Below are positions 1 through 9,800 of a stretch of DNA of 64,000 nucleotides, piece after piece (the first letter of the stretch is position 1; every line of letters starts with the position of its first letter). The stretch covers positions 1-64,000 of the forward strand of contig JALOOX010000012.1 in the NCBI GenBank assembly GCA_025454175.1. The letters are read 5' to 3'. This DNA comes from Syntrophobacteraceae bacterium (GTDB taxonomy: Bacteria > Desulfobacterota > Syntrophobacteria > Syntrophobacterales > Syntrophobacteraceae). Both the position numbers and the translations under genes were made by a program. The notes beneath the pieces were generated by a model. The model had not been told where the DNA came from, did no database searches, and saw only the letters and a list, made by a program, of their open reading frames with translations.

Positions 1-2035
1 TGTCGCGCTCGGCCTCGTCCCGGTGCGTCACCCAGATGTCGTAGACCAGGTCGCCGAACTCCTCCTCCCCCTGGAGCCTGCCCAGGATCATGTCCACCTC
101 CCCCACCACCAGCTCGAACATGTTGATCTTACGGTCCAGGATTTCAAGAATCCGGTCCTCGATGCTGCCCGCCGCGCAGAAGTTGTACACCTGGACTTCC
201 CGCTCCTGCCCGATGCGATGGATGCGGCCGATGCGCTGCTCGATCTCCATGGGATTCCACGGCAGATCGTAGTTGAGCATGACATGGCAGAACTGGAGGT
301 TGTGGCCTTCGCCGCCGGTGCCCGTGGCCAGCAGCACGGAGCTTCCGCCGCGGAAGGCCTCGATGGCGGCCTGCTTGCGGTCCCTGTCCATGCCACCATG
401 GTACACTTGATGAGGGATTCGGTGCCGGTGCAAGAGGTCCCGGATGTACTCCATTGTAGCGAGATAATTGACGAATATGATCTTCTGATCGGGCGAGGCC
501 CTGACCAGATCGAGGATCTGCGCCGCCTTCCCGCTGATCTCGATTCCCCGCCCCAGCTCGATGATTTCGGCCAGCCCCCGGAGCACGTCGTCCTGGCTCC
601 CCTCGCTCATGCGCTCGATCATGCGGAGGGCTGCGGCATGCGAGGAGCCCACCGCCTCCAGGAGCCGCTTCAGGGCCAGCTTCGAGAAGGCCGATTTCCC
701 CTGGGAGGCCTGGGCGGCGACGAAGTCGCTCACGGCATCGTAAAACGCCGCTTCCACTCCCGCGGGCGTGGTCCGGACGGTGGTCGCAAACCGGGGCGGC
801 AGCTGAAGCTGGGTGACGGATCGGGTGTTGCGGACCATGACCTCCTTCAGGAGCTGGCGGAGCATTTCGCGGTTCCTCGGGTCCGTCGGGCTGCCCCGGG
901 CCACGAACTGCTCCTTGAAGGCCTTCTGGGTCTTGAGGTGCCCCGGCCTGAGCAGGGTCACCAGGTTGTAGAGCTCCTCCAGGCTGTTCTGGACGGGGGT
1001 CGCCGTGAGCATCAGGAGAAAGGTCTTGCGGATGGTGTTGACGAGCTTCCAGTTCAGGGTGGCGCGGTTCTTGAGATGATGGGCCTCATCCACGATGACG
1101 ATGTCGTGGGAGCGAGCCGTCACCGCATCGAAGTGGTTCTTGCCGCGGGCCGTCTGCAGGGACGCTATGATGAAGGGCTGGCTCCAGAACTGCCCGGGGT
1201 TTTCCCTCAGGAGCGGATCGTTGGTGGTGGCGAAAGCCAGGTTGAACTTGCCGGACAGTTCCTCGCGCCACTGGTGCACCAGGGAGCTCGGAGTCAGCAC
1301 CAAGGCTGAGGCCGCCAGGCCGCGCATGAGGTATTCCTTGAGGATGAGCCCAGCCTCCACGGTCTTTCCCAGGCCCACCTCGTCGGCCAGGATCGCGCGC
1401 CCACGGAAGGACTTCATGACCTTGCGGGCCGTCTCCTCCTGGTGCCAGAGGGAGCGCACATCCCGAAGGGTCGACAGGCAGATGAGCTGATCGTAGGACG
1501 TTCTGAAGGAAAGCCTGTAGGCGCGGATGGCCAGGTCGACATCGACGCTCCCGTCGACGCGGTGGGATTCGACCGATTGGATCACCGAAGCGGGATCGAT
1601 CTCGAAGGCCACCTTGAGCTCGGGAAGCTCCTCTTCGGGGGGTTGAGCCGGCGGCGGCTGCACCGGCGTCCCGGCAGGCTCGGGCCCTGCGGATTGAACG
1701 ACGGGTGTCTGAACCATTCGCCGGAGGTTTTCCGAGGGACTCCGACCGGCCTGGGGAGCTCTCCCCTGCGCGGCCTTGAGCTCCTCCATTCGCTGACAGT
1801 AGCGCAGGCATTCCTGGACCTGCGCCGTCAAGGTCTTGGTGGGCCGACCCGTATACCTGGACGATCTGGACTCGATGCATTGGTGCAAATCCTCGAGGAC
1901 CTCCCTGGCCAGGGTGTACCGGTGCCGCCCCATGGCCAGGTTAACCAGCCGGATGCACTCGTTTTTCGTTTCAACCAAACCGGCATGGTAGAGCTGGGCC
2001 AGGATTTGGAGCTCCACTTCCTCATCCCGCAGGCG
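1..2035 (-). CDS. SNF2/RapA-type DEAH-box helicase, cut by the left edge, 5' end interrupted by TAG
   Basis: An ATP-dependent SWI2/SNF2-family helicase or translocase acting on nucleic acid. The frame is open on the minus strand from the codon after a TAG at 2036-2038 to the window edge. Motif I (ADEVGLGKT) is encoded near 1363-1390, the DEAH box followed by HLKN near 1080-1092, LTATP of motif III further on, and motif VI (RIGRIHRIGQ) near 196-225; all three I checked lie in one frame. The region before motif I is TPR-like and continues the helical repeat of the 78-codon frame upstream, so the natural start is probably 2272. If translation restarts after the TAG, GTG or TTG codons within about 25 codons, or an ATG near 1937, are possible. 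The C-terminus lies outside the window. The family call is secure; the start is not. Confidence 0.8.
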
Positions 2036-2272
2036 CTAGGCACAGTCCAGTGCGAAATTGAGGCCTTTCACATCGGCAGGGAGTATCTTTAAATACTTGA
2101 GGATGTGATCGAGGGCTATCCGGTAATCGTCTCTCCGGAAAGCATTGACGGCCAGATAAAGGTACTCCTGGGACTTTTCGAGGCGCAGCTGTCGATGCTC
2201 TTCCTCTCGCCGCTCTTTGATCTTCCTTTCGCGTTTGGCCTTCCGCTTGCGATCCTTGTCTGATGCCTTCAT
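2036..2272 (-). CDS. 78-codon TPR-like N-terminal piece of the downstream helicase, ending at an in-frame TAG
   Basis: The ATG directly follows the TGA of the GAF-domain gene (TGAATG), so translation is probably coupled. The product starts with a very basic stretch (KASDKDRKRKAKRERKIKER) and then a TPR-like helix pair (EYLYLAVNAFRRDDYRIAL). It stops at TAG (2036-2038), but the same frame carries straight on with another amphipathic helix (RLRDEEVELQILAQLYHAGL) and then the helicase. I read it as the N-terminus of the helicase interrupted by a nonsense codon rather than as an independent gene. Alternatives are real stop-codon readthrough, a sequencing error, or a short standalone basic protein. 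TAG is a normal stop elsewhere in this window, which argues against a recoded genome. Confidence 0.6.
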   Translation of the reverse strand: MKASDKDRKRKAKRERKIKERREEEHRQLRLEKSQEYLYLAVNAFRRDDYRIALDHILKYLKILPADVKGLNFALDCA

Positions 2273-2842
2273 TCAGATGCCGCGTCGGTAGCCCACGAAA
2301 TTGTAAACGTCGCTCATGACGCTCTCGTAATCCTTCTTGATGCGCTCATACATCCGGGCATTCTCGATGGCGATGGCGCCCATTTCGGCGAGAGCCCCGG
2401 CGAAGTCCAGCTCATCCTCGTCGAAGTCGCGCGGCGCCGCCGTGTAGAGCCGCATGACTCCAATGACCTTGCCCTTGATGGAGAGCGGGACCGAGAGCAT
2501 GCTGGCGATCCCCTCGGCGGCGGCGCTTTCCGGATACTGGGCCCTGGGATCGTCGGCAACGTTTCTGATGCTCACGGTCCTGCCCTCCATGACTTCGGCG
2601 ATGCTCCGGTCGGCGTCCACCGGCCCCTTGTGGATGTAAGCCTCGCTCAGTCCATACGAAGCCACCAGCTCCAAGGTCCGCTTCTTGGGGTGGAGGAGAC
2701 GAATGGCACAGGCCTTCAAGTTCATGGCCTGGGTTACGTGGGTTGCCATCATGTCCAGGACCTCCTGGACGTCCAGGCTCGAGCTGATGGCCTTGGCGAC
2801 CGTCCTGAAGGATTTGAAGTATGTCCTGTCCTTGCTGGTCAT
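2273..2842 (-). CDS. GAF-domain sensor protein
   Basis: 189 aa. It is a nearly stand-alone GAF domain: an N-terminal helix (TYFKSFRTVAKAISSSLDV), then the GAF core with LKACAIRLLHPKKRTLELVA, the VSIRNVADDPR segment, and MLSVPLSIKGKVIGVMRLYT, closed by a C-terminal helix. GAF domains bind small ligands or nucleotides, or sense redox state; the ligand here cannot be told. No output domain is present, so it may act through protein contacts. The start at ATG 2842 is chosen over an upstream TTG because AGGAG lies six bases before it. It follows the three giant redox genes on the same strand after a 246-bp gap with heptamer repeats, and abuts the helicase start, suggesting a regulatory role at this locus. 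Confidence 0.82.
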   Translation of the reverse strand: MTSKDRTYFKSFRTVAKAISSSLDVQEVLDMMATHVTQAMNLKACAIRLLHPKKRTLELVASYGLSEAYIHKGPVDADRSIAEVMEGRTVSIRNVADDPRAQYPESAAAEGIASMLSVPLSIKGKVIGVMRLYTAAPRDFDEDELDFAGALAEMGAIAIENARMYERIKKDYESVMSDVYNFVGYRRGI

Positions 2843-2885
2843 TTCCGTCTCCTCGGTCAAATCGGGAGGTTGCTCGATTGGGGGG

Positions 2886-2935
2886 CCAGTTTCTGGTTTC
2901 TGGTTCCTGATTGGCGGTGCCGGTTCGTGGCTCCT
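2886..2935. repeat. Degenerate heptanucleotide repeat tract
   Basis: Between the GAF gene and the NuoEF-like gene, 7-bp units such as CAGTTTC, TGGTTTC and TGGTTCC stand in tandem with GTT in fixed phase, then decay. One of several such tracts in the window (see the finding on heptamers). Confidence 0.6.
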
Positions 2936-3040
2936 TGCGCCAGGGAGCCGGGTGTTCCGGTGGAAGCCCGTGGAAGAGCCCCCCCACCCGTCCAGCGGAC
3001 TCTAGCAGAAAACGGAAGCCAAAAGCCAGACCTTTGAAAG

Positions 3041-3094
3041 CAGGAACCGCAACCTCCCAACCAGAAACCAGGAACCAGAAACCAGGAGCTAAAC
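3041..3094. repeat. Degenerate heptanucleotide repeat tract
   Basis: On the plus strand the tract reads as ACCAGAA/ACCAGGA units; on the minus strand as TGGTTTC/TGGTTCC. It runs up to and across the stop codon (TAG, 3089-3091) of the NuoEF-like gene, so the last bases of that coding frame are part of the repeat. Confidence 0.65.
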
Positions 3095-6000
3095 CACCGC
3101 CGCCTTCGGCCGGCGCATGCCGTCCTCACCGGCCTCGACGGTGACATCCCAGCGACCGACCTCGTGGGGCTCCAGTTGGAGGAGCTCCATGAAGCGGGCC
3201 GTCCGCCGCGCGTGAACCGGACGATACTGGTCCAGCCGCTGGATCTCCTGCACCACATGCTTGAGCAGATGCCGCTTGAGCGTCAGGCTGAATCCCACCA
3301 CCTGGCGCCTGCGCGCGACGATCCTCTCGACGGGCTCCCGTGTGAGCAGCCGGAGGGCCTCGAGCCCCTTGAAAAGCTCGACCCGGTCCACCCTCGGATT
3401 GGCCAGAAGATAGTGCAGAAACGCATGGGGAAAGAAGCGGAGGGCGCTGGTCACCGGGTTGGAGGCCGTCATGCCCAGTCCGCACTGGCTCCCCGCCTTG
3501 ATGGTATCGCTCTTGGCCCAGAGCGCGTGAATGTGCCCGCTCAGGGCCTCCCCGTTCAGAACGGCGTCCAGGGTCCTTCCCAGGGACATGGTCCCCTGGA
3601 GGCAGGGCGGGCACTGGCCGCACGATTCCTCGGCCAGCCAGTCGGTGAAATGGCGGGCCAGCCGCACCACGTCATCATCCTCCCCGAGGAAGACGAGGCC
3701 TCCGGACCCCAGCATGGCGCCGACACGGTCGAAGGTGTCGAAATCCAGCGGCGTATGGAGCAGGTAGGCGCGCACCCCCGTCAGGGACAGGATGGCGCCG
3801 GAGGGCCCCCCGATCTGCACTCCCGCCAGGATCTTCCCCTGCTGGATGCCTCCGCAGATGGAAATGATGTCCCGCAGCGTGCGGCCGAATCGCACTTCCA
3901 CCAGGCCCGTCTGGCTCACGATGCCCGCCACCGAGAAGATCTTGCTCCCGCCGCTCCGCTCGGTCCCCTGGCGGGCGTACCACTCTCCGCCCCTCTGGAG
4001 GATGAGGGGTACGTTGGCGAAGGTTTCCACGTTGTTGAGGAGCGTCGGCTTGCCCCACAATCCCCTCAGGGTGTTGGAAATGGCGTTGAGCGTGGGCTCG
4101 GCGGGCTCCCCTTCGATGGCGCGCATGATGGCTCGCTTCTCTCCGGCCACGAAGGCTCCGGCGCCCAGCCGGATGTCCAGGTCGAAATGCAGGCCGGGAA
4201 CACCGAAGATGTCCCTTCCCAGAAACCCCTTGCGCCGCGCCTGGAAGAGGGCATGCTCGAGGCGGCGAACGGCGTCCTCGTATTCCTTGCGCACATAGAT
4301 CACGCCGTAGCGGGCCCCCACCGCGATGGCCGAAAGAATCATCCCCTCGATGACCTGGTGCGGTCTTTCCTGGATCAGGGTGCGATCCATGAAGGCGCCG
4401 GGATCCCCCTCGTCGCCGTTGGCCACGACCACTTTGATGGGATCCTTGTTCTCGTCCTCTTCATGGACGATGCAGCGGGCCAGCCGGACGCCGTCCCACT
4501 TGCGGTCGGCGGGAAACCCCGCGCCCCCGCGCCCCCGCAGTCGAGCCCCGGCCAGCTCGATGATGATGTCCCGGGGCTCCCACGCCGGCTCATCCCGCCG
4601 ACCCAGCACTCGATGGACGGCCTCGTAGCCTCCCCTGGCCATGTAAGACGTGATCTCATCCGGGTCCACATCGCCGGCAAAACCGAGGACCAAACGATCC
4701 TGAAAGCGAAGGAATTCGGGACGCTCCACGCCATCGACACCCGATGCCCCCGCTGCGATGCCCCGCTCCTTTTCCGGCATGGCCTTGTTGGGAGGGCCGC
4801 TCAGCCGCACCAGGCTCATGGCTCCGTCCGGCGCTTCAACCATGATGGCGTTGGCCGTGAAGCTGCCGAGCCTCACGGGCCCCGCTTCGCGCTCGACCCA
4901 GACGTCACCGTCGGCCACCGTGGCGCGCGGCTTGATCGAGCCGGCCAGATCGTCTCGAAGGAGGGGGCGGTGAAATCCCATGACAGCGCTCACCTGTCCC
5001 ACCTCATCGAGGATAACCCCTCCCCAGTCCCTTCCGCCTCCCGGTGACGGGCAGCTGTACGGCAGGGCGTCCGTCAGGAGGCGTCCGAGGGGATGCCGCA
5101 GACCGTTGCCGCATGCGAAGACCTCTCCCCTCGAATCGATGAGGAGATTGCCTCCCGCCGCCACGGCCCGAGGCGGCCCACTGTCGGGGGCGGCGTCGGG
5201 ACCTGCGGGCCCGGCTGCCGGATCTTCAATGACTTCGAGGATCTTCAGCTCCTCAAGCCGGTTGCTCTCCCACCCGGGCGCCAACATCCGGCGGATCCTG
5301 TCCAGAAACAGGGCCCGGTTTTCATAGGATGGCCCTTTAAGGAGCTGCTCCACCAAGACCGGAACGTCATCCGGGAGGCGATTGCCCAGGAAGACGTCCC
5401 GCGTCTTCACCACCGGGGCCAGATGGCAGACGCCGAAGCAGTCCATCTCGATGAACTGGATGCCGTGGCGTCCCACCTCGCCCTCCTCGGCCTGGATTTC
5501 CGCCGCCAGCCGCCTGGAGAGGTCGGGCTGACCCCGGAGGAAACATGCCGTTCCCTTGCACACGTAGATGAGGATGTCTCCGCCGGGGTCCGCGCTGTAC
5601 TGCTTGAAGCCGGCGATGACCCGGATGACATCCACCGGATCCAGACCCAGATTCCGCACGACCTGGTCGAATGCCTCGGGAGTCACGTACCCGAAGATAT
5701 TCTGAACTTCATGCAGAGTCCTGGGGAGGTACGCCTTGGAGCCCAGCCCGGAAAGAACCCAGTAGATGTCCTTGTGCCTCTCACGGTCGGCAATGGCCGC
5801 CACCACGTCGGGGCGGAGCAGGATCGCGAACATGAGCCAGCGCCATTCAGACTCCTCGTAGGCGACGTTCCGGCCGGCATGCTCGGGAAGCCGGTTGTAG
5901 CGCGCCACCTCTTCCTCGAGCTTTCGCCGCTGCTCCTCCCACGGCGCATAGCAGGAGGCCAGGATGCGGCGGTAGCCATCCTCCCGCTCCACCAGGTAGC

Positions 6001-6802
6001 GCACGAAGCCTGCATGACCCGTCTTGTTCAGGGGCAGGGCTTCCAGGAGAAAAAGCGAGGCCTTCTCGAAGGGCTTGAGCGGCACCGTGAGCCCCATCCG
6101 CCTCCACCGCTCCTGGGCCTTCCCATGGATCCTCTCCCAGGTTTCCACCCAGTCATCGCGCTCCGAGGAGCCGACTTCAACGGTCGGGTCGTCCTCCAAT
6201 CCGAGAAGCAGGTGCAGAACCTTCAGCAGCTCCAGCACACCTTCCTCATCGAGGAGTGTTCGGCGGGGAGCCGCCTGACTCAGATGCGCGCATCCCCACT
6301 TGAGCCCCATGAAGCTCGAACGGGCCTCGGATATGAACCCCTGAACCCCCCGATCGAAGCTCTTGCGCTCCGACAGGCGAAGCTCCTCCAAAAAGCGGAG
6401 CTCCTCCGCCAGGGCCGGATCGCCGAGGGCCCCGCCCCCGCCGCCGAAATAGTCCAGCATCATCTCGAAGAAGTCCTGCTCACGCCAGTCGATGCGCTCG
6501 AGGCCGTTCCTCACCAACCGAGCCAGGCCGTTTCGGCTCTTCTCATTCCCAGGTCCGACATCGGTGCCGCGCAGTTCCTCGCAGAATCGGTGCATGCCTT
6601 CGGAATGAGGTGGATAGACCCACCGGAGCATTTCCAGGCTCGAGCGGAGACTGCAAAGCTCCTTCGCCAGACGTGCCAGGGAGACCGGAATACGGGTATC
6701 GCGCACCATCCACTCCAGGCGCCGAGACTCCTCGTGCCGCTCCAGCCATCCGGACGGAGCCATGTCGGCCTCGGGCAACCAGAAAGGTCGGACTGCTTCC
6801 AT
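3089..6802 (-). CDS. Giant fusion: helical domain + NuoE-like [2Fe-2S] + NuoF-like FMN/[4Fe-4S] protein
   Basis: 1237 aa. Residues 1 to about 380 are helical and unrecognised. A NuoE-like thioredoxin-fold module follows with the [2Fe-2S] cysteines C415, C420, C455 and C459 (C-x4-C, C-x3-C). After a linker comes a NuoF-like module: FMN motif GRGGAGFP at 757-764, NGDEGDPGAFMDR at 795-807, an SLBB-like part, and the N3-type cluster cysteines C1061, C1064, C1067 and C1107. The family transfers electrons between NAD(P)H, FMN and Fe-S clusters. The usual GEET after the GAGA(Y/F) loop is GEKR here (887-890), so nicotinamide binding may differ. A strong ribosome site (GGGAG) precedes the ATG. It is 27 bp downstream of the 1693-aa gene and forms a run with it and the giant oxidoreductase. 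I infer it is the NAD- or ferredoxin-facing end of that complex. Confidence 0.85.
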   Translation of the reverse strand: MEAVRPFWLPEADMAPSGWLERHEESRRLEWMVRDTRIPVSLARLAKELCSLRSSLEMLRWVYPPHSEGMHRFCEELRGTDVGPGNEKSRNGLARLVRNGLERIDWREQDFFEMMLDYFGGGGGALGDPALAEELRFLEELRLSERKSFDRGVQGFISEARSSFMGLKWGCAHLSQAAPRRTLLDEEGVLELLKVLHLLLGLEDDPTVEVGSSERDDWVETWERIHGKAQERWRRMGLTVPLKPFEKASLFLLEALPLNKTGHAGFVRYLVEREDGYRRILASCYAPWEEQRRKLEEEVARYNRLPEHAGRNVAYEESEWRWLMFAILLRPDVVAAIADRERHKDIYWVLSGLGSKAYLPRTLHEVQNIFGYVTPEAFDQVVRNLGLDPVDVIRVIAGFKQYSADPGGDILIYVCKGTACFLRGQPDLSRRLAAEIQAEEGEVGRHGIQFIEMDCFGVCHLAPVVKTRDVFLGNRLPDDVPVLVEQLLKGPSYENRALFLDRIRRMLAPGWESNRLEELKILEVIEDPAAGPAGPDAAPDSGPPRAVAAGGNLLIDSRGEVFACGNGLRHPLGRLLTDALPYSCPSPGGGRDWGGVILDEVGQVSAVMGFHRPLLRDDLAGSIKPRATVADGDVWVEREAGPVRLGSFTANAIMVEAPDGAMSLVRLSGPPNKAMPEKERGIAAGASGVDGVERPEFLRFQDRLVLGFAGDVDPDEITSYMARGGYEAVHRVLGRRDEPAWEPRDIIIELAGARLRGRGGAGFPADRKWDGVRLARCIVHEEDENKDPIKVVVANGDEGDPGAFMDRTLIQERPHQVIEGMILSAIAVGARYGVIYVRKEYEDAVRRLEHALFQARRKGFLGRDIFGVPGLHFDLDIRLGAGAFVAGEKRAIMRAIEGEPAEPTLNAISNTLRGLWGKPTLLNNVETFANVPLILQRGGEWYARQGTERSGGSKIFSVAGIVSQTGLVEVRFGRTLRDIISICGGIQQGKILAGVQIGGPSGAILSLTGVRAYLLHTPLDFDTFDRVGAMLGSGGLVFLGEDDDVVRLARHFTDWLAEESCGQCPPCLQGTMSLGRTLDAVLNGEALSGHIHALWAKSDTIKAGSQCGLGMTASNPVTSALRFFPHAFLHYLLANPRVDRVELFKGLEALRLLTREPVERIVARRRQVVGFSLTLKRHLLKHVVQEIQRLDQYRPVHARRTARFMELLQLEPHEVGRWDVTVEAGEDGMRRPKAAVV

Positions 6803-6829
6803 CTTGAGCTCCCTTCATTCAGAAAAGGC

Positions 6830-9800
6830 TTAAGCCAGGGTCCGCTGCCGCTCCTCCATCCAGGCCTGGAGATCCTGCCGGGCCGCAGCCGCCACCTCTT
6901 CCTTCCACTGCAGCAGGGAAATGCCGAGAAGCGCCCGGAATCGGTCATCCAGCTCCCTCAGCCGCTGCTCCCGGTCGGGTCGCCTGGAGGTCATGAGCTC
7001 GTCCAATGGATTCAGCCCATGATCCACCACGAACTGCCAGAAATCATCCCAGCCTGGCTCCTCCTCACCCTTCTGGTGCTGCCTGAGCAGGTAGAAGACG
7101 GCCCGGGAGTCGATCCTCCCTCGATACCATTCTTCCTGAATCTCGATCCGCTTTCGATCCAGCTCCTCGATGATCTGGCGAATCCTCTTGTGAAAGGTGG
7201 CCATGCGCTCCGCCTCCAGAAGGTCCGAGAGCCGACGGTACATCTCTTCCTTGATCTGGCCCAGGGCCACCCCCCGGCGGCTCACCACGTCAGCCAGGTC
7301 GATCCCGGAAGGGGTTTTCCCGGCTCCCGGGGCTTCCGCTCCGGGGAGTGCGCGGGATGCGCCATCCGGCGGGACAGGCGGTCGCATCCCCTCGTCCTTG
7401 AGAAGGTCCATCCGCACCTTGTGAAAAGCCCGGTCCACCTCCTGCAGCTCGGCGTGCTGTGCCGCGAACAGACGGGCCGTCACGCTGGCGTAGATCCAGA
7501 TGCGCTGCTCCCGAAGGCTTTCACGGCGATTCCACTCGCGCTCCGCCGCGGCGGCCAGGGCGCCCTCGTCGATGCCGCCGAGGTCATAGCCGGCCCGGCG
7601 GATATCGTCGAGCACCTCCTCGAGACTCCCACGCTCCTGATCCTGAAGGAGGACATGGTACCTCACCACCTCGAGCAGCTCGCGATAGGCAGCCGCCACC
7701 TGCCGCTTTTCGCCGCGTCCCATGCCGTCACGGAGCCCTCGATTCACGGGCTCCCGGTCCTTGAGGCCCGAGACCAGCAGCGGGATGCCGAGGGAGGAGC
7801 CGGGAACCGGTCTCGGCAACGGTCCCTCCTGTAGCCGCTGCTCCGTGAACCGCAGCCACGCGGCCTCGATGACATCGGAGGTCTCCCGGATCTCGCGGAG
7901 AAGTGCAGTCAAGGCGTCCAGGTTCCCCTCCATCTTGGCCACCAGGAAGAGGTAATGGAGCAGTCGATCCCGATCCACGGGCTGGAAGCGATCCAGCAGC
8001 CGGTCCAGGAAGGCGGTGAAGACCGGAAACCGATGGAGCACCGAATCCATGTCATCTGCTTCCACCTCTCCGGAACCGAGGGCCGGAATCCCCAGGGAGA
8101 CCTGATACTGCCGCTTGCAGGCGAGGTGATGCAGCAGGTCGCCGCACCACGCATCGATGAGCCCCGGATAGGCCGCGGCGCCGCCCAGGTGGGCCTTGAG
8201 CTCCTGCTGGATGCCGGATCGGTCGATTCCCCTTCTCACCCGCTCCCTGACCAGCAGCCGGATGATGCCGAGGGGGGGACGCCCCGGGGAACGCTCCCTG
8301 AGCTTGGTCTCCAGCCAATCCGATTCCATCCGCTCCTGCTGGCGGCGCATCAGGGCGGCGCTCAACAATGACCGCAGGAATGTCGACCTCTCCCGGAGGG
8401 ATTGATCCCGGGAGCCCATGACCAGGGCGCCGGGACCCGATCTTGAAATCGCCGCTGCCACCCGGGCGAATTCCTCCTCAACGATGTCCTGCTCATCGGG
8501 CAGCAGTTCTTCCCAGGTGCAGGAGAGCCCGGGAGAAATGGAGAAGCCCTCCGTCTGGAAGCGCCTCCAGACCTGCTCCAGCCAGAGTTTTCTCTCATCC
8601 TCGGGACTCCCGGAGGATTCCCCCGGCCCCACCTCGTCGATGCAGGCCTCGAGCAACTGCCTCAGCTGCGTGAAATCGCGGACCGGGAGCCCTTGCCGAT
8701 GGTCGGCACGGACCTTTCGCCTGTGCTCAAAATCGGCCTGCTCCTGCCTGATGAGGCGCTCCAGATAGGCTTCGAGCATCTGGACCGGGGCCACATCCGG
8801 AGGCAGCAGGGCCGTCCCCCGCTCCGCCGCTTCCTGCAGCATGCCCGGGACCCGCCCCGCCGCGAGGGATGCCTCCTGGTGCCAGTAAGCGTTCTTGATG
8901 ATCTTGGAGAAATCCGCCCAGTCGCGGATGGAAAAATCAGGGAGGTTCATGTCCAGCAGATCCTCGTTCCACCAGTGACTGAACCCGTCCTGAAAACGCT
9001 CGAAGCGATGCCGAAGGACCAGATCCCGATCGCGCGGCGACAACTGATGGAGAAAAAGCACTTTCCGATAGGCCTCACGCGCTTTCCACGTCGGCTCCTG
9101 ACTTTGAGCCAGGGGTTGGCTCTGGCGACGGCGGCGAGCCAGCACCAGCCAGTCACGGCTCTGGACAACCCGCTCCCAATCGGCATCCAGCCGGAAGTCT
9201 CCATGATCCACCAAAAGCTGCCGCTCATCACGCTGCAGCCTCTCGGCCGCTTCATATCCAAGGTAGAGGCAGAGCCCCCGGTAAAGCTCTTCACCGCTTG
9301 GAGCCTTGAAGATGCGGGGCTTGGGACTCTGTCTCTCCCAGAGTGACTTCATTCGCTCGCGGATGAACTGGCGACCCTTCTGCTCGGTAACGGAAAGCAC
9401 TTTCTCGAAGCTTCTCCTCTCGGGCGAAGCGCGCCATTTCGCCCGGTCTCGAAGCACATCCAGAGGGTTTCCGCCGCCCCCCGGCACCGTCACCCGCTGG
9501 ATCTCGCTCAGCTGAAGCTTCAGCCCCTCCACCTGGTGAGCGGCCAGGTGGACGCAACCGCCGGGGTCCAGCCGGCCAGCGGCCAGGGACATGGCGAAGG
9601 CCCGACAACTGCTCCTTCCACAGGCTCCGCAGTCGATTCGGGGAAGGAGGGAGACAATGGCTTCCAGGTGCTCGCGGGGAATCTCCGCGAAGCGTCCGTT
9701 GGAGCTGATGAGCTCGATGAGGGAGCCCGGCACCGACTCCGAAAAAAGGGTTCTCGGCGGCGTGTCCACGGAAGCGGCCGAAGATTCCAGATGCGTCCTC

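Noticed and set aside
5093-7834. 913-codon open frame on the plus strand
   Set aside because: It is antisense to two real genes with strong motifs; long antisense frames are expected at this GC content and codon bias. The same holds for frames at 15938-18514, 10106-11446, 3164-5047 and 28556-31063 (minus).
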